Part shown: in pieces, positions 33,174 through 44,014 of the stretch
Numbering within the stretch: the first letter of the stretch is position 1
Layout of the letters: each line of letters opens with the position of its first letter
NCBI RefSeq assembly: GCF_032452875.1
Contig: NC_083896.1
Span: 5,022,001-5,086,000, forward strand
Origin: Bos javanicus
Taxonomy: Eukaryota > Chordata > Mammalia > Artiodactyla > Bovidae
Length of the DNA: 64,000 nucleotides
Direction: 5' to 3'
Notes under the pieces: model-generated
Told to the model about the DNA's origin: nothing
Databases searched by the model: none
The model's input: the letters and a program-made list of their open reading frames with translations, nothing else
Position numbers and translations under genes: made by a program

Positions 33174-33365
33174 TGTGGGATTCCCTTGTGGCTCAGCTGG
33201 TCAAGAATCCGCCTGCAATGCAGGAGACCTGGGTTTGATCCCTGGGTTGGGAAGATCCCCTGGAGAAGGGAAAGGCTACCCACCCCAGTATTCTGGCCTG
33301 GAGAATTCCATGGACCGTATAGTCCATGGGGTAGCAAAGAGTCGGACACGACTGAGTGACTGTCA
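33174..33365 (+). mobile_element. Bov-tA SINE with 13-bp TSD
   Basis: Head 'gggattcccttgtggctcagc', 'gggtttgatccctgggttgg', body to 'gtcggacacgactgagtgactg'. Perfect 'ctttcctgacact' at 33161-33173 and 33366-33378. A ~20-bp piece of the body ('gaggagcctggc' region) is missing compared with other copies. Confidence 0.95.
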
Positions 33366-33500
33366 CTTTCCTGACACTACATTCCACTGGTCTTCCTCCC
33401 TTCTCTCTGCCTATTTCCTTTCAGCCTGTTCAGACTCTCAAGCTTGGGAGGCCCTCTATTCGCTTTACTCTTCTCTCTCAGCATCTCCTCCTCACTCTTT

Positions 33501-33725
33501 GGGCTTCCCAGGTGGAGCCGGTGGTAAAGAATCCCCCCGCCAATGCAGGCGATACAAGAGGCCTGAGTTGGATCCCTGGGTCAGGAAGATCTCCTGGCAG
33601 AGAGCATGAAAACCCACTCCAATATTCTTGCCTGGAATCCTAAGGACAGAGGAGCCTAACAGGCTACAAAGAGTTGGGGGTCACAAAGAGTTGAACATGA
33701 CTGAAGTGACTTAGCACAGCACACT
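33501..33725 (+). mobile_element. Bov-tA SINE with 9-bp TSD
   Basis: Head 'gggcttcccaggtggagccgg', 'gttggatccctgggtcagg', body to 'gaacatgactgaagtgactt'. 'tcactcttt' at 33492-33500 and 33726-33734. Confidence 0.95.
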
Positions 33726-33734
33726 TCACTCTTT

Positions 33735-34684
33735 AGCCTTTGCTCTAGGTCTCCCCTTTATTGTTTGAATTACAATCTTGATTTAGGAGACAAGAGAAAT
33801 GTCCTATTTATAGGCTAGAAGCCTTTGGACATTAGCTGTGAAATAAGTCTTCTTATCCCAGAGAATACAGAAATATTATAATAATTCAGAATTCAAAGCT
33901 TCTCCTGAATCACTTCCAGGCATATGCAATTACAGAACACAGAAATATTGCATTTTATAGTCAATGCTCATGAACCTGACTGCTTTAGCACGTTTAGGAT
34001 GGACTATATAATTTCTGGCATATCAAAGAATATCAAGATTTTCTCTGCATTTACAATTTAGTTAAATTCAAGGTTTCCTTTTCTCCCTATAGGACTTATG
34101 TATCCCTGGAAGTTAACAGCTTCTTTTGGAAGTCAGCTGGAAGCCTTTGAATGTTACATGTTCAGTATCTGAGGAATAGAGTTTCATGATGTATGAGTCA
34201 TCACACCAACCTTTCCTAGCTTTGAAAATTCTGTGATCTGTTCCAAGAGATTTGGCGATTTCTCTTCTCTTTAATTGCATTGCCTGGAGTGTGACCAGAA
34301 ATCCTTTTTAAATGTCTTGATGACAAAACAAAACTCAGCTTTATCTTCTTGTGTACTTTCTAAGTAGGTTCTGTAAATTACTTGGTTGATGCTTTAAAAA
34401 TATGCAGATAATGCTCTAGCAACAAATATTTGCTCAGTTTGTAATAAATTTTCATCATACAGATCTGTTATGTTCTTTTAAATCTAATATTTTTCATTTA
34501 CATGTTCCATCTCAATATAATAATTTGTATGAATTTGGGGTTACAATTATGGTTCCAAATTAATTTAAAATTCAATCTTCTGTTTGAATTTCAGTCAACT
34601 TGCAAATAACCTAGCTGAGTAAACAATTAGATAAATATACACTTACACCTACAGCATTAGGTTCATAGGTAAGGTAGACCACAT
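33735..34684. other. Unique DNA, no gene seen
   Basis: About 950 bp without a recognised repeat or a coding-like frame. Confidence 0.5.
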
Positions 34685-35605
34685 TGTTACCGAAAGATGT
34701 ATGTGTTTGTGGGTCTGGCTGCTTGCCGCTCAAAAGCCAATAGATAGGCCAGATTGGTGAAAAGGAAAGTTTGCTTTATTTCAGATGCCAGCAACTGAGG
34801 AGGGCAGGGTGGTGGACATCTGTCCAAAGGCCGATACCCCTCTGACTAGCAGAGGTTGAGAGTTTTTAGTGACAGAGTTGGAGGGTGGGAGGTTACATGC
34901 AGAAGCAGCACAGTCATCTCAAACAGTCATCTTCAAATTGGTCATCAGTGGTCTGAACAATATCATCTCAGTACTCTCGCCTGGAAAATCCCATGGACGG
35001 AGGAGCCTAGAAGGCTGCAGTCCATGGGATCGCTGAGGGTTGGACACAACTGAGCAACTTCACTTTCACTTTTCACTTTCATGCATTGGAGAAGGAAATG
35101 GCAACCCACTCCAGCATTCTTGCCTGGAGAATCCCAGGGACGGGGGAGCCTGGTGGGCTGCCATCGATGGGGTCGCACAGAGTCGGACACGACTGAATCG
35201 ACTTAGCAGCAATCTTCAGTTCCAAGGTACATTTGTTCCCATTTCTTTGTGGTCAGTTCTCGGAATTGTGGCAGTTCATGTCATGGGTACAGTCTGATCA
35301 TCAGGTAGTTAACTTTTCCACCTGGTATTTTGGTATCTATGAGACAGCTCACAGGATGTGGCTCAGAATTTTATCTATAACCCTGAGAAAGAACTGAAGG
35401 TCCTTGACTATGCGTAATGCTTACATTAGTATTATTTAGTCTCCTTTGACTGTTTTCCTTTGTTTCAGCATTTCTTATTTCTCTGATTAAGGACACTTTT
35501 TAACTAAAGTGTTTCACAGGCAAAAGGCAGACAGAGGACAGGGTGGGGCGTGAGGGCATGGCAAGGACCATAGGATCCTGCTCGGTTTCAGCATAACAAA
35601 TTATT
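34685..35605 (-). mobile_element. Endogenous retrovirus LTR, antisense, with nested Bov-A2
   Basis: The + strand begins 'tgttaccgaaag' and contains 'tttatt' at 34775-34780, which is AATAAA on the minus strand, next to a sequence resembling ruminant ERV LTR R/U5 regions ('gagcggcaagcagccagac' in reverse complement). The Bov-A2 at 34965-35215 interrupts it. No internal viral gene is present. The right border and target duplication are unresolved. Confidence 0.5.
34965..35215 (+). mobile_element. Bov-A2 dimeric SINE, slightly 5'-truncated
   Basis: Two BovB-derived monomers lie in tandem, joined by 'ttcactttcacttttcactt': the first starts at 'cagtactctcgcctgg', the second at 'ggagaaggaaatggcaaccc', and it ends 'cgacttagcagc'. 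Bov-A2 lacks the tRNA head. Confidence 0.9.
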
Positions 35606-35857
35606 TCTTTACCAAATTTTGTCATTGGGCTGTGAATGAAACTGCGATTATACAATGCACCTCAATTTCAAAATGCGAAAAAAAAAAGTTAAAATGTGGG
35701 GACAATGTTTCTCTGAATCAAATTAAAATGTCCCTTACTAAAATCTAATTACTAAAATTGCATAGAATAAAAAATGTTTTGAACAATTGTTCCTTAAGCT
35801 GCTATGTAACTTAAAATAATTTCATTCACATGCATTAACTTGTGCGTATATATAACA

Positions 35858-36075
35858 GGGGCTTCCCTGGTGGCTCAGCAGTAAAGAATCCACCAGCAAT
35901 GCAGGAGGCATGGGAGCCACAGTTTGATCTCTGAGGTGGGAAGATCCCCTGGAAGAGAGCATGGCAACCCACTTCAGTACTCTTGCTTGGAAAATCCCAT
36001 GCACAGAGGAGCCTGGTGGGCTACAGTCCATAACATCGCAAAGAGTTGGACACAACTGGAGCAACTGAATACACA
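35858..36075 (+). mobile_element. Bov-tA SINE
   Basis: Head 'ggggcttccctggtggctcagc', body to 'gttggacacaactggagcaac', then a CA/TG-rich tail. No firm TSD. Confidence 0.9.
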
Positions 36076-36097
36076 CACATACATGTGTGTGTGTAAT

Positions 36098-36146
36098 TAG
36101 AACTTAGATAATATTAGATAAAATTAGATAGAATTAGATAATACAG
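36098..36146. repeat. Short tandem repeat, ATTAGATA-type
   Basis: Four to five imperfect copies of a ~10-bp 'ttagataaaa/ttagatagaa' unit, followed by TA-rich sequence at 36160-36240. Confidence 0.8.
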
Positions 36147-36240
36147 CTTTGGGCTGTAAACATACACATATATATGTATATATATTTGTATATACATATA
36201 TAAATTTTATGTATGTATATATATATTTTATATTCAGTTA

Positions 36241-36754
36241 TAAGTGTTCACATTTTATTGAAATTCATTCTATTTCTCCACCAATTTCATCACTCTGATT
36301 ACTCCTGCTGCCCCTAGGCTACCATTCTTTTTGGTTTTAAAATGACTAAACAAGTCAATCTTTTAAAGGATCAAGTATATGCCATTTCTTCTCTGAGGAC
36401 TGTAACCAAACAAATCATATTTGTATATCCTCACTGTTATATTAACAATTAAATAGGCACAACAAATAAGACTATAAAATAACTAAGGTATTATTTTATT
36501 AAAGTAACTAAGGTATTATTCTATAAACACTTGGTTTCTGTGGTTTAGTAGTTACGGGGACAAGCAAATATAAAATTATAGTGATATGCTGTTTATTAAA
36601 TGGCTCAGATTTAGAGGAAGAAAAAGCCCAAATTATCAAGTCATGACTAAAAAAAGGTTAACTAAGTTTTATATTTGCAATTTTTTCACTAAATAGTATT
36701 CATAAAAATTACTCAGTGAAAAATATTTCATCAAATTTAAGTTCTATTGATCAA
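36241..36754. other. Unique AT-rich DNA with a short direct repeat
   Basis: 'aactaaggtattatt' occurs twice around 36480-36522. No gene seen. Confidence 0.5.
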
Positions 36755-38160
36755 CTTTTAAAATTTTTATTGGAGTATAGTTGATTTATAATGTTGTATT
36801 AGTTTCAGATGTACAGCAAAGTGAATCAGTGATACACATACATACTTTCACTTTCTTTTAGATTCTTTTCCCATACAGGCCATTACAGAGTACTGAGTAA
36901 AGTTCCCTGTGCTATATACCAGGTTCTTATTAGCTGTCTACTTTATATATAGTAGTGTATATATGTCCGGAGAAGGCGATGGCACCGCACTCCAGTACTC
37001 TTGCCTGGAAAATCCCATGGACAGAGGAGCCTGGTAGGCTACAGTCCATGGGGTTGCGAAGAGTTGAACACGATTGAGTGACTTCACTTTCAATTTTCAC
37101 TCTCATGCATTGGAGAAGGCAATGGCAACCCACTCCAGTGTTCTTGCCTGGGAATCCCAGGGACGGGGGAGCCTGCTGGGCTGCCGTCTGTGGGGTCGCA
37201 CCGAGTCGGACACGACTGAAGCGACTTGGCAGCAGCAGTGTACACGGCAGTCCCAATCTCCCAGTTTATTCCTCCTCTTCCACCCACTGAAAACCGTGTT
37301 TGTTTTCTACATTCATGACTCTACTTCGGTTTTGTAAATAAGTTCATTTGTACCCTTTTTAAGATTCCACATATAAGTGGAATGACTTATATGTGGAATG
37401 ACTTATCGTATGACATACGTCTTTTTGTGTCTGACTTACTTTATTCAGTATTACAATCTCTAGGTCCATCCATGTTATGCAAATGGCATTATTTTGTTCT
37501 TTTTATGGATGAGTAATATTCCATTGTGTATATGTGTCACATCTTCTTTATCCATCTCTCTGTCGATGGACTTTAGGTTGGTTCCATGGCTATTGTAAAT
37601 GAAAAGATGCACGCACACATTGAACATTAGGGCATGTGTGTCTTTTCGAATTATGGATTTCTCTAGATATATGCCCAGGAGTGGAATTGTTGGGTCATAT
37701 GGTAGTTCTATTTTTAGCTTTTTAAAGGAATCTCCATAGTGGTTGTATCAATTTACATTCCCATCAACACTATGGGAGATTTTTCTCCACACCCTCTCCA
37801 GGATTTACTCTTTGCAATTCTTTTGATGCTGGCCATTCTGACTGGTGTGAGGTGGTACCTCAGGGTATTTTTTGGATGTGTCTTTCTCTAATGAATAGTG
37901 ATGTTGAGCTTCTTTTTGTGTGCTTTTTGGTCATCTGTATGTCTTCTTTGGAGAAATATTTATTTAGATTTTCTGTCCATCTTTTGATTGGGTTATTTTT
38001 TTTTATATTGTGCTACATGAGCTGTTTGTATATTTTGGAGCTTAACTACTTATTGGTTGCTTTGTTTGCAAATATTGTCTTCCATTCTGAGGGTTGTCTT
38101 TTGTCAATATTATTTTTGAAGTTATTAAAAATCAAACAAACCAACAAAACTACTCATCCT
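36755..38160 (-). mobile_element. L1, antisense, with nested Bov-A2
   Basis: Starts 'ttattggagtatagttgatt' (L1 3' end, antisense), then the 3' UTR, then the ORF2 end: 'gagtaatattccattgtgta', 'aatggcatt', 'ttctccacaccctctccag', 'tttgcaaatattgtcttcc'. About 1.1 kb of L1 remains after removing the SINE. The 108-codon plus frame at 37852 is a shadow of antisense ORF2. It contains a tandem copy of 'tatgtggaatgactta' near 37372-37405. Confidence 0.85.
36969..37236 (+). mobile_element. Bov-A2 dimeric SINE inside L1
   Basis: Both monomers are complete, starting 'ggagaaggcgatggc' and ending 'gcgacttggcagcagc'. The L1 flank 'agtgtatatatgtcc' before it and 'agtgtacacggcagtcc' after it look like a diverged duplication of one target. 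Confidence 0.92.
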
Positions 38161-38689
38161 CTTTGGACTAATTCATGAATGTTAAAAGTGTCAAGTGACC
38201 ACTTAAATATATTTAGAAACAATCTTTAAAGTATATCAATATATCAATAAAGTATATCAATAAAATTTTCAACTTTATTAGGTTTATTTGACTTCGATAC
38301 ATTTAACTCCTGATTCTTTTTTATGTTCAACATGGCTATACAGGAAATAAAATCTCTACATTAAATTCAATGCCTTTTCCAGTCCAACCTAGGGCAATCC
38401 ATAGAAGGGTCAGTCATTCTGAAAGAGCCTCTCAAAAGAAAATTGAAAATGCTTAGGTAGCGGACTTTTTCCCAAAAATGCAATCAAATTTAGTCATTAT
38501 AATGACCAGATAATTTCCCCAATTATGTATAATTTCTAAAAACGGTTGTATTAGTATACTGACTGGATTGACAAAGGGGTATTAGATAGTAAAATGCAAC
38601 CTATAGAATCAATTGACTAAAAGGTTGGCTCTGACCAGCCAATTGGATGATACTAATTTCCTTTTGGAGGAAACAATACTGAGTAAGAA
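38161..38689. other. Unique AT-rich DNA
   Basis: Contains a small tandem of 'aaagtatatcaata' around 38228-38265. No gene seen. Confidence 0.5.
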
Positions 38690-39515
38690 TTAAAGTCACA
38701 GGCTATTGAGTTAGATTGATTGATTTGAATGGTTTGTTGTTCAGTCACTCAGTCATGTCTGACTCTTTGTGACCCCATGGCCTCCCTGTCCATCACCAAC
38801 TCCTGCAGTTTACTCAAATTCATGTCCATTGAGTCGGTGATGCCATCCAAGCATCTCATCCTCTGTCATCCCCTTCTCCTCCTGCTTTCAATCTTTCCCA
38901 GCATCATGGTCTTTTCAAATGAGTTGGCTCTTCACATCAGGTGGCCAAAGTATTGGAGCTTCAGCTTCAGCATCAGTCCTTCCATTGAATATTCAGGACT
39001 GATTTCCTTTAGGATTGACTGGTTTGACCTCCTTGCTGTCCAAGTTACTCTCAAGAGTCTTCTTCAGCATCATAGTTCAAAAGCATCAATTATTTGGCGC
39101 TCAGTTTTCTTTATTGTCCAAATTTCACATTCATACATGACTACTGGAAAACCCATAGCTTTGACTAGACAGACCTTTGTCAGCAAAATGATGTCTCTGC
39201 TGTCTAGGTTTGTCACAGCTTTTCTTCCAAGGAGCAACTGTCTTTTAATTTCATGCCTGCAGTCACCATCTGCAGTGATTTTGGAGCCCAAGAAAATAAA
39301 GTTTGTCACAGCTTCCATTTTTTTCCCCATCTATTTGCTATGATTTGAATGGTAGCTTCACCAATTATTAGCTGTGAGATCTTGAGCAAATTACTTAAAC
39401 TGTCATTTAGTAACTTCTATAAAGGAAGGAAAATAATAAAACTCACCTTGTAAGGTTATTTGTATGAGTAAATAATTTAACACATGTAAAGAACCTAGAA
39501 TAGAACCTGGAAATT
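38690..39515 (+). mobile_element. MIR SINE split by BovB
   Basis: The MIR parts are 38690-38733 and 39341-39515: 'aagtcacaggctattgagtt' before, and 'ttattagctgtgagatcttgagcaaattacttaaa' (diverged) and 'aacacatgtaaagaacctagaa' after. The split carries the BovB target duplication. Confidence 0.65.
38734..39340 (-). mobile_element. BovB LINE 3' end, antisense, 13-bp TSD
   Basis: Exact borders from 'tgatttgaatggt' at 38721-38733 and 39341-39353. Contains 'ggccaaagtattggagcttc' and 'ttgactagacagacctttg'. A ~15-bp block is missing near 38780 ('catggcctccctgtcc'). The 204-codon plus frame is a shadow. The minus frame at 39070-39330 is a BovB C-terminal piece (FLGSKITADGDC..HEIKR). Confidence 0.95.
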
Positions 39516-39683
39516 TTAATAGTAAGCTTTTGATAATTGTTTGCTACTGATAACTACAAATTTAATATGAATGTCTTGTTTTCTAAACTGGTTAATAAAC
39601 TGCTCCAGGGCAAGGACTAAGCATTAATTTTCTTTTCATTTCCAGTACTAGCATGCAGGAGATATTCAACGAACACCTGTTAA

Positions 39684-39791
39684 TTTGTGTGTGCTCAGTC
39701 ACTCAGTCGTGTCCAAATCTTTGTAACCCTATGGACTGTAGCCTGCCAGACAAGAACACTGGAATGGGATCCCATTTCTTCCTTCAGGAAT
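39684..39791 (-). mobile_element. Short Bov-tA/Bov-A fragment, antisense, 9-bp TSD
   Basis: 'gtgctcagtcactcagtcg' to 'gaatgggatcccatttc', missing an internal ~30 bp after 'gtagcctgcca'. 'acctgttaa' at 39675-39683 and 39792-39800 bounds it, so it is a complete 5'-truncated insertion with a later internal deletion. Confidence 0.9.
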
Positions 39792-39974
39792 ACCTGTTAA
39801 ATAACAGTACAAAAATGCATTGTGTTATATCTCAGAAGAACATTATATTACTAATTAGAATTCAGAATCTGATGACAAGGCTTCCATGTAAATCCCTCAA
39901 AATAATTATACATAAGTGAACACCTGTAAGTAAATTACACGTACCCATTTCTCCAAAAGACTTTAGATAAGTTT

Positions 39975-40115
39975 GAAGTGAAGTAAAGTTGCTCAGTCGT
40001 GTCCGACTCTTTGTGACCCCATGGACTGTACCCAAACAGGCTCCTCCATCCATGGGATTTTCCAGGCAAGAGTACTGGAGTGGGTTACCATTTCCTTCTC
40101 CAGGAGATCTTCCCA
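39975..40115 (-). mobile_element. 5'-truncated Bov-tA, antisense, 11-bp TSD
   Basis: 'gttgctcagtcgtgtccgac' to 'tctccaggagatcttccca'. The tRNA-like head is absent. 'tagataagttt' at 39964-39974 and 40116-40126 shows truncation happened at insertion. Confidence 0.95.
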
Positions 40116-40126
40116 TAGATAAGTTT

Positions 40127-40670
40127 AGGCAGATGTTATTTTCATGAAAGACTGCACCAACTTTAAATAGGAAGATTCAAGATCAGCATTTCCCAAATGA
40201 TTTTTATGATGTTTTATGTATTTATAAGGATTATTGTCTAGAATATTTTTTAAATTTATGATTTAATTTTTATATGATATTTAATGTAAGGGTATTCCAG
40301 ATCTTGTGAAAACCATCTTAAATGTAAGAATGGGCTTATAAACTCAGTACCCCTTGATGTTTATGAAAACAGTATAACAAGAAAGAGCTTTTAATTGTCA
40401 GAGTATAATAAAAAAGTGACCATTTATATATAACTAGTAAGTTGTGCTAAGTAAAGGCCAACTACATCAGTATATTGACTACACAAAATATTCAAAGTAG
40501 TTCAACAGAAAAAAGTTATGGAGACTTGAGTCATCACATAGTCACTTCAAACTAAAAGTAGTCCTTGTTTAAAAGACTTCATACCATTTTCAGCCTGGGA
40601 AAATTATTTATTTTGAACAAGATATTCATTCATTACATCAAATGAATTGTGTTAATATTAGTTTTATTGG
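40127..40670. other. Unique AT-rich DNA
   Basis: No gene or repeat recognised. Confidence 0.5.
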
Positions 40671-40675
40671 CTTCA

Positions 40676-40892
40676 TGAAAGTGAAAGTGAAGTCACTAAG
40701 TCCTGTCCAACTCTTTGCGCCCCTGTGAACTGTCACCCACCAGGCTCCTCTGTCCATGGGATTTTCCAAGCAAGAGTACTGGAGTGTGTTGCCATTTCCC
40801 TCTGCAGGGGATCTTCCCAACCCAGAGATCAAACCTAGGTCTCCTGCATTGTAGGCAGACACTTTACTGTCTGAGCCACTAGGGAAGTCCTT
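40676..40892 (-). mobile_element. Bov-tA SINE, antisense
   Basis: 'gtgaaagtgaagtcactaagt', body, 'cagagatcaaacctaggtctcc', 'ctgagccactagggaagtcc'. 'cttcat' on both sides may be a short TSD. Confidence 0.9.
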
Positions 40893-41099
40893 GACTTCAT
40901 AGTTTTGCTTATACAAACACACCAGAGCTCTTTAAGATTTTTTGATGGGGACCATTTTTAAAGACTATTGTTATTAGGTTGGTGCAAAAGCAATTGTAGT
41001 TTCAGACCATGAATTTTAATTCATTATAACTAGGCTCAAACATATATTTATTAATCAAAATATGAATCATTATAATCAACACATTTTTGCCAATGAGAG

Positions 41100-42252
41100 A
41101 TAAGTTGGCTTATTCCTATAGCATAAAAATCCATGCTTCAGGATTCAACGAACTCTTGGAAAGCTTTTTCTGCCTCCTGCTGGTTGTTGAAGCATTTTGC
41201 CTGCAAAAAGTTGTTGAGATGCTTGAAGAAGTGGTAGTCGGTTGGCAAGAGGTCAGGTGAATACGGTGGATCAGGCAAAACTTCACAGCCCAACTCGTCA
41301 ACTTTTGAAGTATTGGTTGTGTGACGTGCAGTCAGGCCTTGCCGTGGAGAAGTGGGCCCTTTGTGTTGACCAATGCCCGCTACAGGCATTGCAGTTTTCA
41401 GTGCATCTCATTAATTTCCTGCATACTTCTCAGATGTGATGGTTTCACTGGGATTCAGAAAACTGTAGTGGATCAGACGGGCAACAGACAACCAAACAGT
41501 GACCGCGACCAATTTTTTGGAGCAAGTTTGGCTTTGGGAAGTGCTTTGGAGCTTCTCCTCCTTCCAACCACTGAACCGGTCATCCCTGGTTGTCATATAA
41601 AATCCACTTTTCGTCACACATCACAATCTGATACAGAAATGGTTCATTGTTGTTGTGTAGAATAAGAGAAGAAAGAAAGTGTGAAAGTTGCTTGGTCATG
41701 TCCGATTCTTTGAGACCCATGGATATACAGTCCATGGAATTCTCCAGGCCAGAATACTGGGGTGGGTATCCTTTCACTTCTCCAGGGGGTCTTCCCAACC
41801 CACCAATCGAACCCAGGTCTCCAGCATTGCAGGCAGATTCTTTACCAGCTGAGCCACAAAGGAAACCCATAGAATAAGAGAAGACAACTTCAAAACGATG
41901 ATTTTTTTTTTCAATCAGTTCAAGAGGCTCCCACTTCTCAAGCTTTTTTGCCTTTCCAATTTGCTTCAAATGCCCAACAACCATAGAATGGTTAACACTG
42001 GGTTCTTCAGCAGCCTCTCACATAAGTTGTAAGAGGACCAGTTTTGATGATTGCTCTCAGTTTGTCATTGTCAGCTTCAGATGGGCAGTCACCGTGCTCC
42101 TCATCTTCAAGGCTCTCATCTCCTTTGCAAACCTTCTTGAACCACCGCTGCCCTGTACACTCCTTAGCAGTTCCCGGGCCATTAGCGTGGTTGATGTTGC
42201 AAGTTGTCTCTGCTGCTTTGTGACTCATTCTGAACTCGAATAAGAAAATCAC
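41100..42252 (-). pseudogene. Mariner transposase, inactivated
   Basis: The N-terminal helix-turn-helix region reads on the minus strand at 42007-42252 (from FEFRMSHKAAETTCNINHA). The first catalytic-Asp motif is CDEKWILYDN (~41597-41625). The third is PPYSPDLLPTDYHFF (~41228-41272). The second Asp motif, normally HDN in this family, reads H-G-K-A-stop near 41340, so a catalytic residue is lost. Stops after YDNQG and after the second ORF third, several frameshifts, and two Bov-tA insertions complete the inactivation. An intact protein would cut and paste the element at TA sites. Confidence 0.88.
41672..41869 (-). mobile_element. Bov-tA SINE in mariner, 14-bp TSD
   Basis: Full reverse-complement SINE. 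'tagaataagagaag' at 41658-41671 and 41870-41883 is the longest perfect TSD in the window. It interrupts the transposase just upstream of the CDEKW motif. Confidence 0.95.
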
Positions 42253-42281
42253 TCAAATTTGCCTTTTGTCTACCATCATTT

Positions 42282-42501
42282 CCATGTGCTAAGTCGCTTC
42301 AGCTGCATCCGACTCTTCGTGAACCTGTAGACTGTGGCCTGACAGGCTCCTCTGTCCACGGGATTTCCCAGGGAAGAATACTGGAGTGGGTTGTCATTTC
42401 CTCCTCAGGGGAATCTTCCCGATCCAGGGACTGAACCCACGTCTCTTACATCACCTGTATTGGTAGGCAGGTTCTTTACCTCTAGTTTTACCTGGGAAGC
42501 C
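42282..42501 (-). mobile_element. Bov-tA SINE in mariner, 9-bp TSD
   Basis: 'gctaagtcgcttcagctgc' to 'tacctgggaagcc', with 'ccatcattt' at 42273-42281 and 42502-42510. It lies upstream of the transposase start. Confidence 0.93.
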
Positions 42502-42720
42502 CCATCATTTTCATAGTCTAAAATAAATATAAAATAAACAGCAAGTAATGTTATTAGCAAAAAAAAAAAAACAAAGCAAGAAATGCACATTAAAATGATG
42601 TATAACATAACCTACATGTATTAAGAATGCATTCCAATATCAAATGGTAAATTTCAACAATGGAAAATCTGCAATTACATTTGCACCAATCTGATACACC
42701 ATTACAACATACAGCAGAGT

Positions 42721-42840
42721 TTTTATGTTTTGGTTGTTTGGCCGTGAGGCATGTGGGATCATAGCTCTGTGACCAGGGATGGAACCCACATCTCCTGCAT
42801 TGGAAAGGGAAGTCTTATCCACTGGACCACCAGGGAAACC
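42721..42840 (-). mobile_element. CHR-type SINE, antisense
   Basis: 'ggttgtttggccgtgaggc', 'gtgaccagggatggaacccac', 'cttatccactggaccaccaggga'. No firm TSD. Confidence 0.8.
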
Positions 42841-43429
42841 TTTAAGAACTTTAAACAAAAGAATATTATACTTCTTCCTATGCTTTGTATATTTAAGTAA
42901 TACCGTAGTAAAGAGTAATTTAAATAACCATTAGCATTATACAAAAGTGCTTTCTCTTTAAAATGGTTCCTTACATTTCTCACGTGAGAAACACTGATTA
43001 AGATGATAACAAAGCCATTAACATCAGAAACAGTGTAGTGGCTAGAAAAAATTTAGCAGTATTTTTAAAATATCCAATAGTTTCTGGACAACGAGACTTT
43101 TACCTTGATTATTATTCTCTTCTTTAGAAAAAACATTGGCAAATGCCACATCACTCAAAAACGATAGCTTTTGGGCCAAGTCTAACCTGCTACATATTTT
43201 TGTAAGTTTAATTGGAACACAGCCACACCCCTTCATTTCATATTATTTATGACGGCTTCTGCCTGAATAATAGAGTTAAGTAGTTCTGACTGACAGAGAC
43301 TACAAAACCAAAAATTTTCACAGAAAATATTTGCTAACCACAACTCTAGAATTTTCTGTTGTTCTTGGTATTAAATATACCTCAGTTATCTTCACATAGC
43401 TCCACAGAACAGAATAGAGAATTAAAAAA
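42841..43429. other. Unique DNA, no gene seen
   Basis: AT-rich. It may include upstream parts of the old L1 that becomes recognisable at ~43430. Confidence 0.45.
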
Positions 43430-43509
43430 AACAGATCTACACAAATTATGTCCAACAGGTTTTTAACAAAGGTGGGAAAAAAAATTCAACAGAAGAAAGA
43501 TAATCTTTT

Positions 43510-44014
43510 TGTTAGGTAGGTAGAATACGGAAAAGGAGTCCAATATGGCGGTGGCTAAAAGACAAGGAAGGGAAAAGTCCCACGAAAATAGAACAAAAGA
43601 AGGTCCGAGGACCGGAGTGAGGACCTCAGGTAAAACAAACACTCCTGGCTGGCCCAATTTACATAGGACAGGCCCAGGGAGAGAAAAACATATAAATAGA
43701 GCAGCCAAAGCTAGCTCTCTCTCTCTCTATCCCACACGCTGGGGCGCTCTTCTCCTCGTGTCTTTGGATCGACGTGCCCTCATGCCTCGAAGATGGATTT
43801 TCCTGCTGTCTTCTAAATAAAATAGAGCTGTAACACTGAGCTGTAACACCAATTTGTCTAAGAGCTATAACATGGTCCATTCGAGACCTGAGAGCTATAA
43901 CACGGTCTATCCAAGACCTGAAAGCTGTGACACGCCAAGGGGGCTTTAATGTCCATCACTCCAAATCTTTGTTGTGATGAGACAAAGAACCGAGGAACAT
44001 ACACTCTCGTGACA
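43510..44014 (+). mobile_element. Solo LTR of a ruminant endogenous retrovirus (BTLTR1-like)
   Basis: A 505-bp segment starts TG and ends CA. It has a TATA-like 'catataaatag' near 43688 and a polyadenylation signal AATAAA near 43816. It sits within L1 so that joining the flanks through a shared 'tttt' restores L1 ('aatcttttcaagaaatgg'), giving a 4-bp target duplication. Only one LTR remains and there are no viral genes, which suggests LTR-LTR recombination. The 3' half repeats a 'gagctataaca..ggtc..gacctga' unit. The LTR family name is from memory. Confidence 0.75.

Larger units (their letters stand above)
40974..42694 (-). mobile_element. Hsmar1-like mariner transposon, complete, two nested SINEs
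   Basis: Left end 'ttaggttggtgcaaaagcaa' and right end 'ttgcaccaatctga' are terminal inverted repeats, with TA at 40972-40973 and 42695-42696. Removing the two SINEs and one copy of each TSD leaves 1280 bp, the full length expected of mariner (about 1.3 kb). The transposase reads on the minus strand. Related Hsmar1-type elements are known in ruminants and primates. Both ends are present but the gene is dead. Confidence 0.92.

Noticed and set aside
38729..39343. 204-codon plus-strand open frame
   Set aside because: It is the antisense shadow of a BovB 3' end. The coding strand is minus and carries BovB C-terminal motifs.
40974..42694. SETMAR-like domesticated transposase gene
   Set aside because: No SET-domain sequence upstream, the transposase has stops, frameshifts and a lost catalytic residue, and SINEs split it.
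43510..44014. An intact provirus around the LTR
   Set aside because: Only one LTR is present, and L1 sequence continues directly on both sides with no viral genes.
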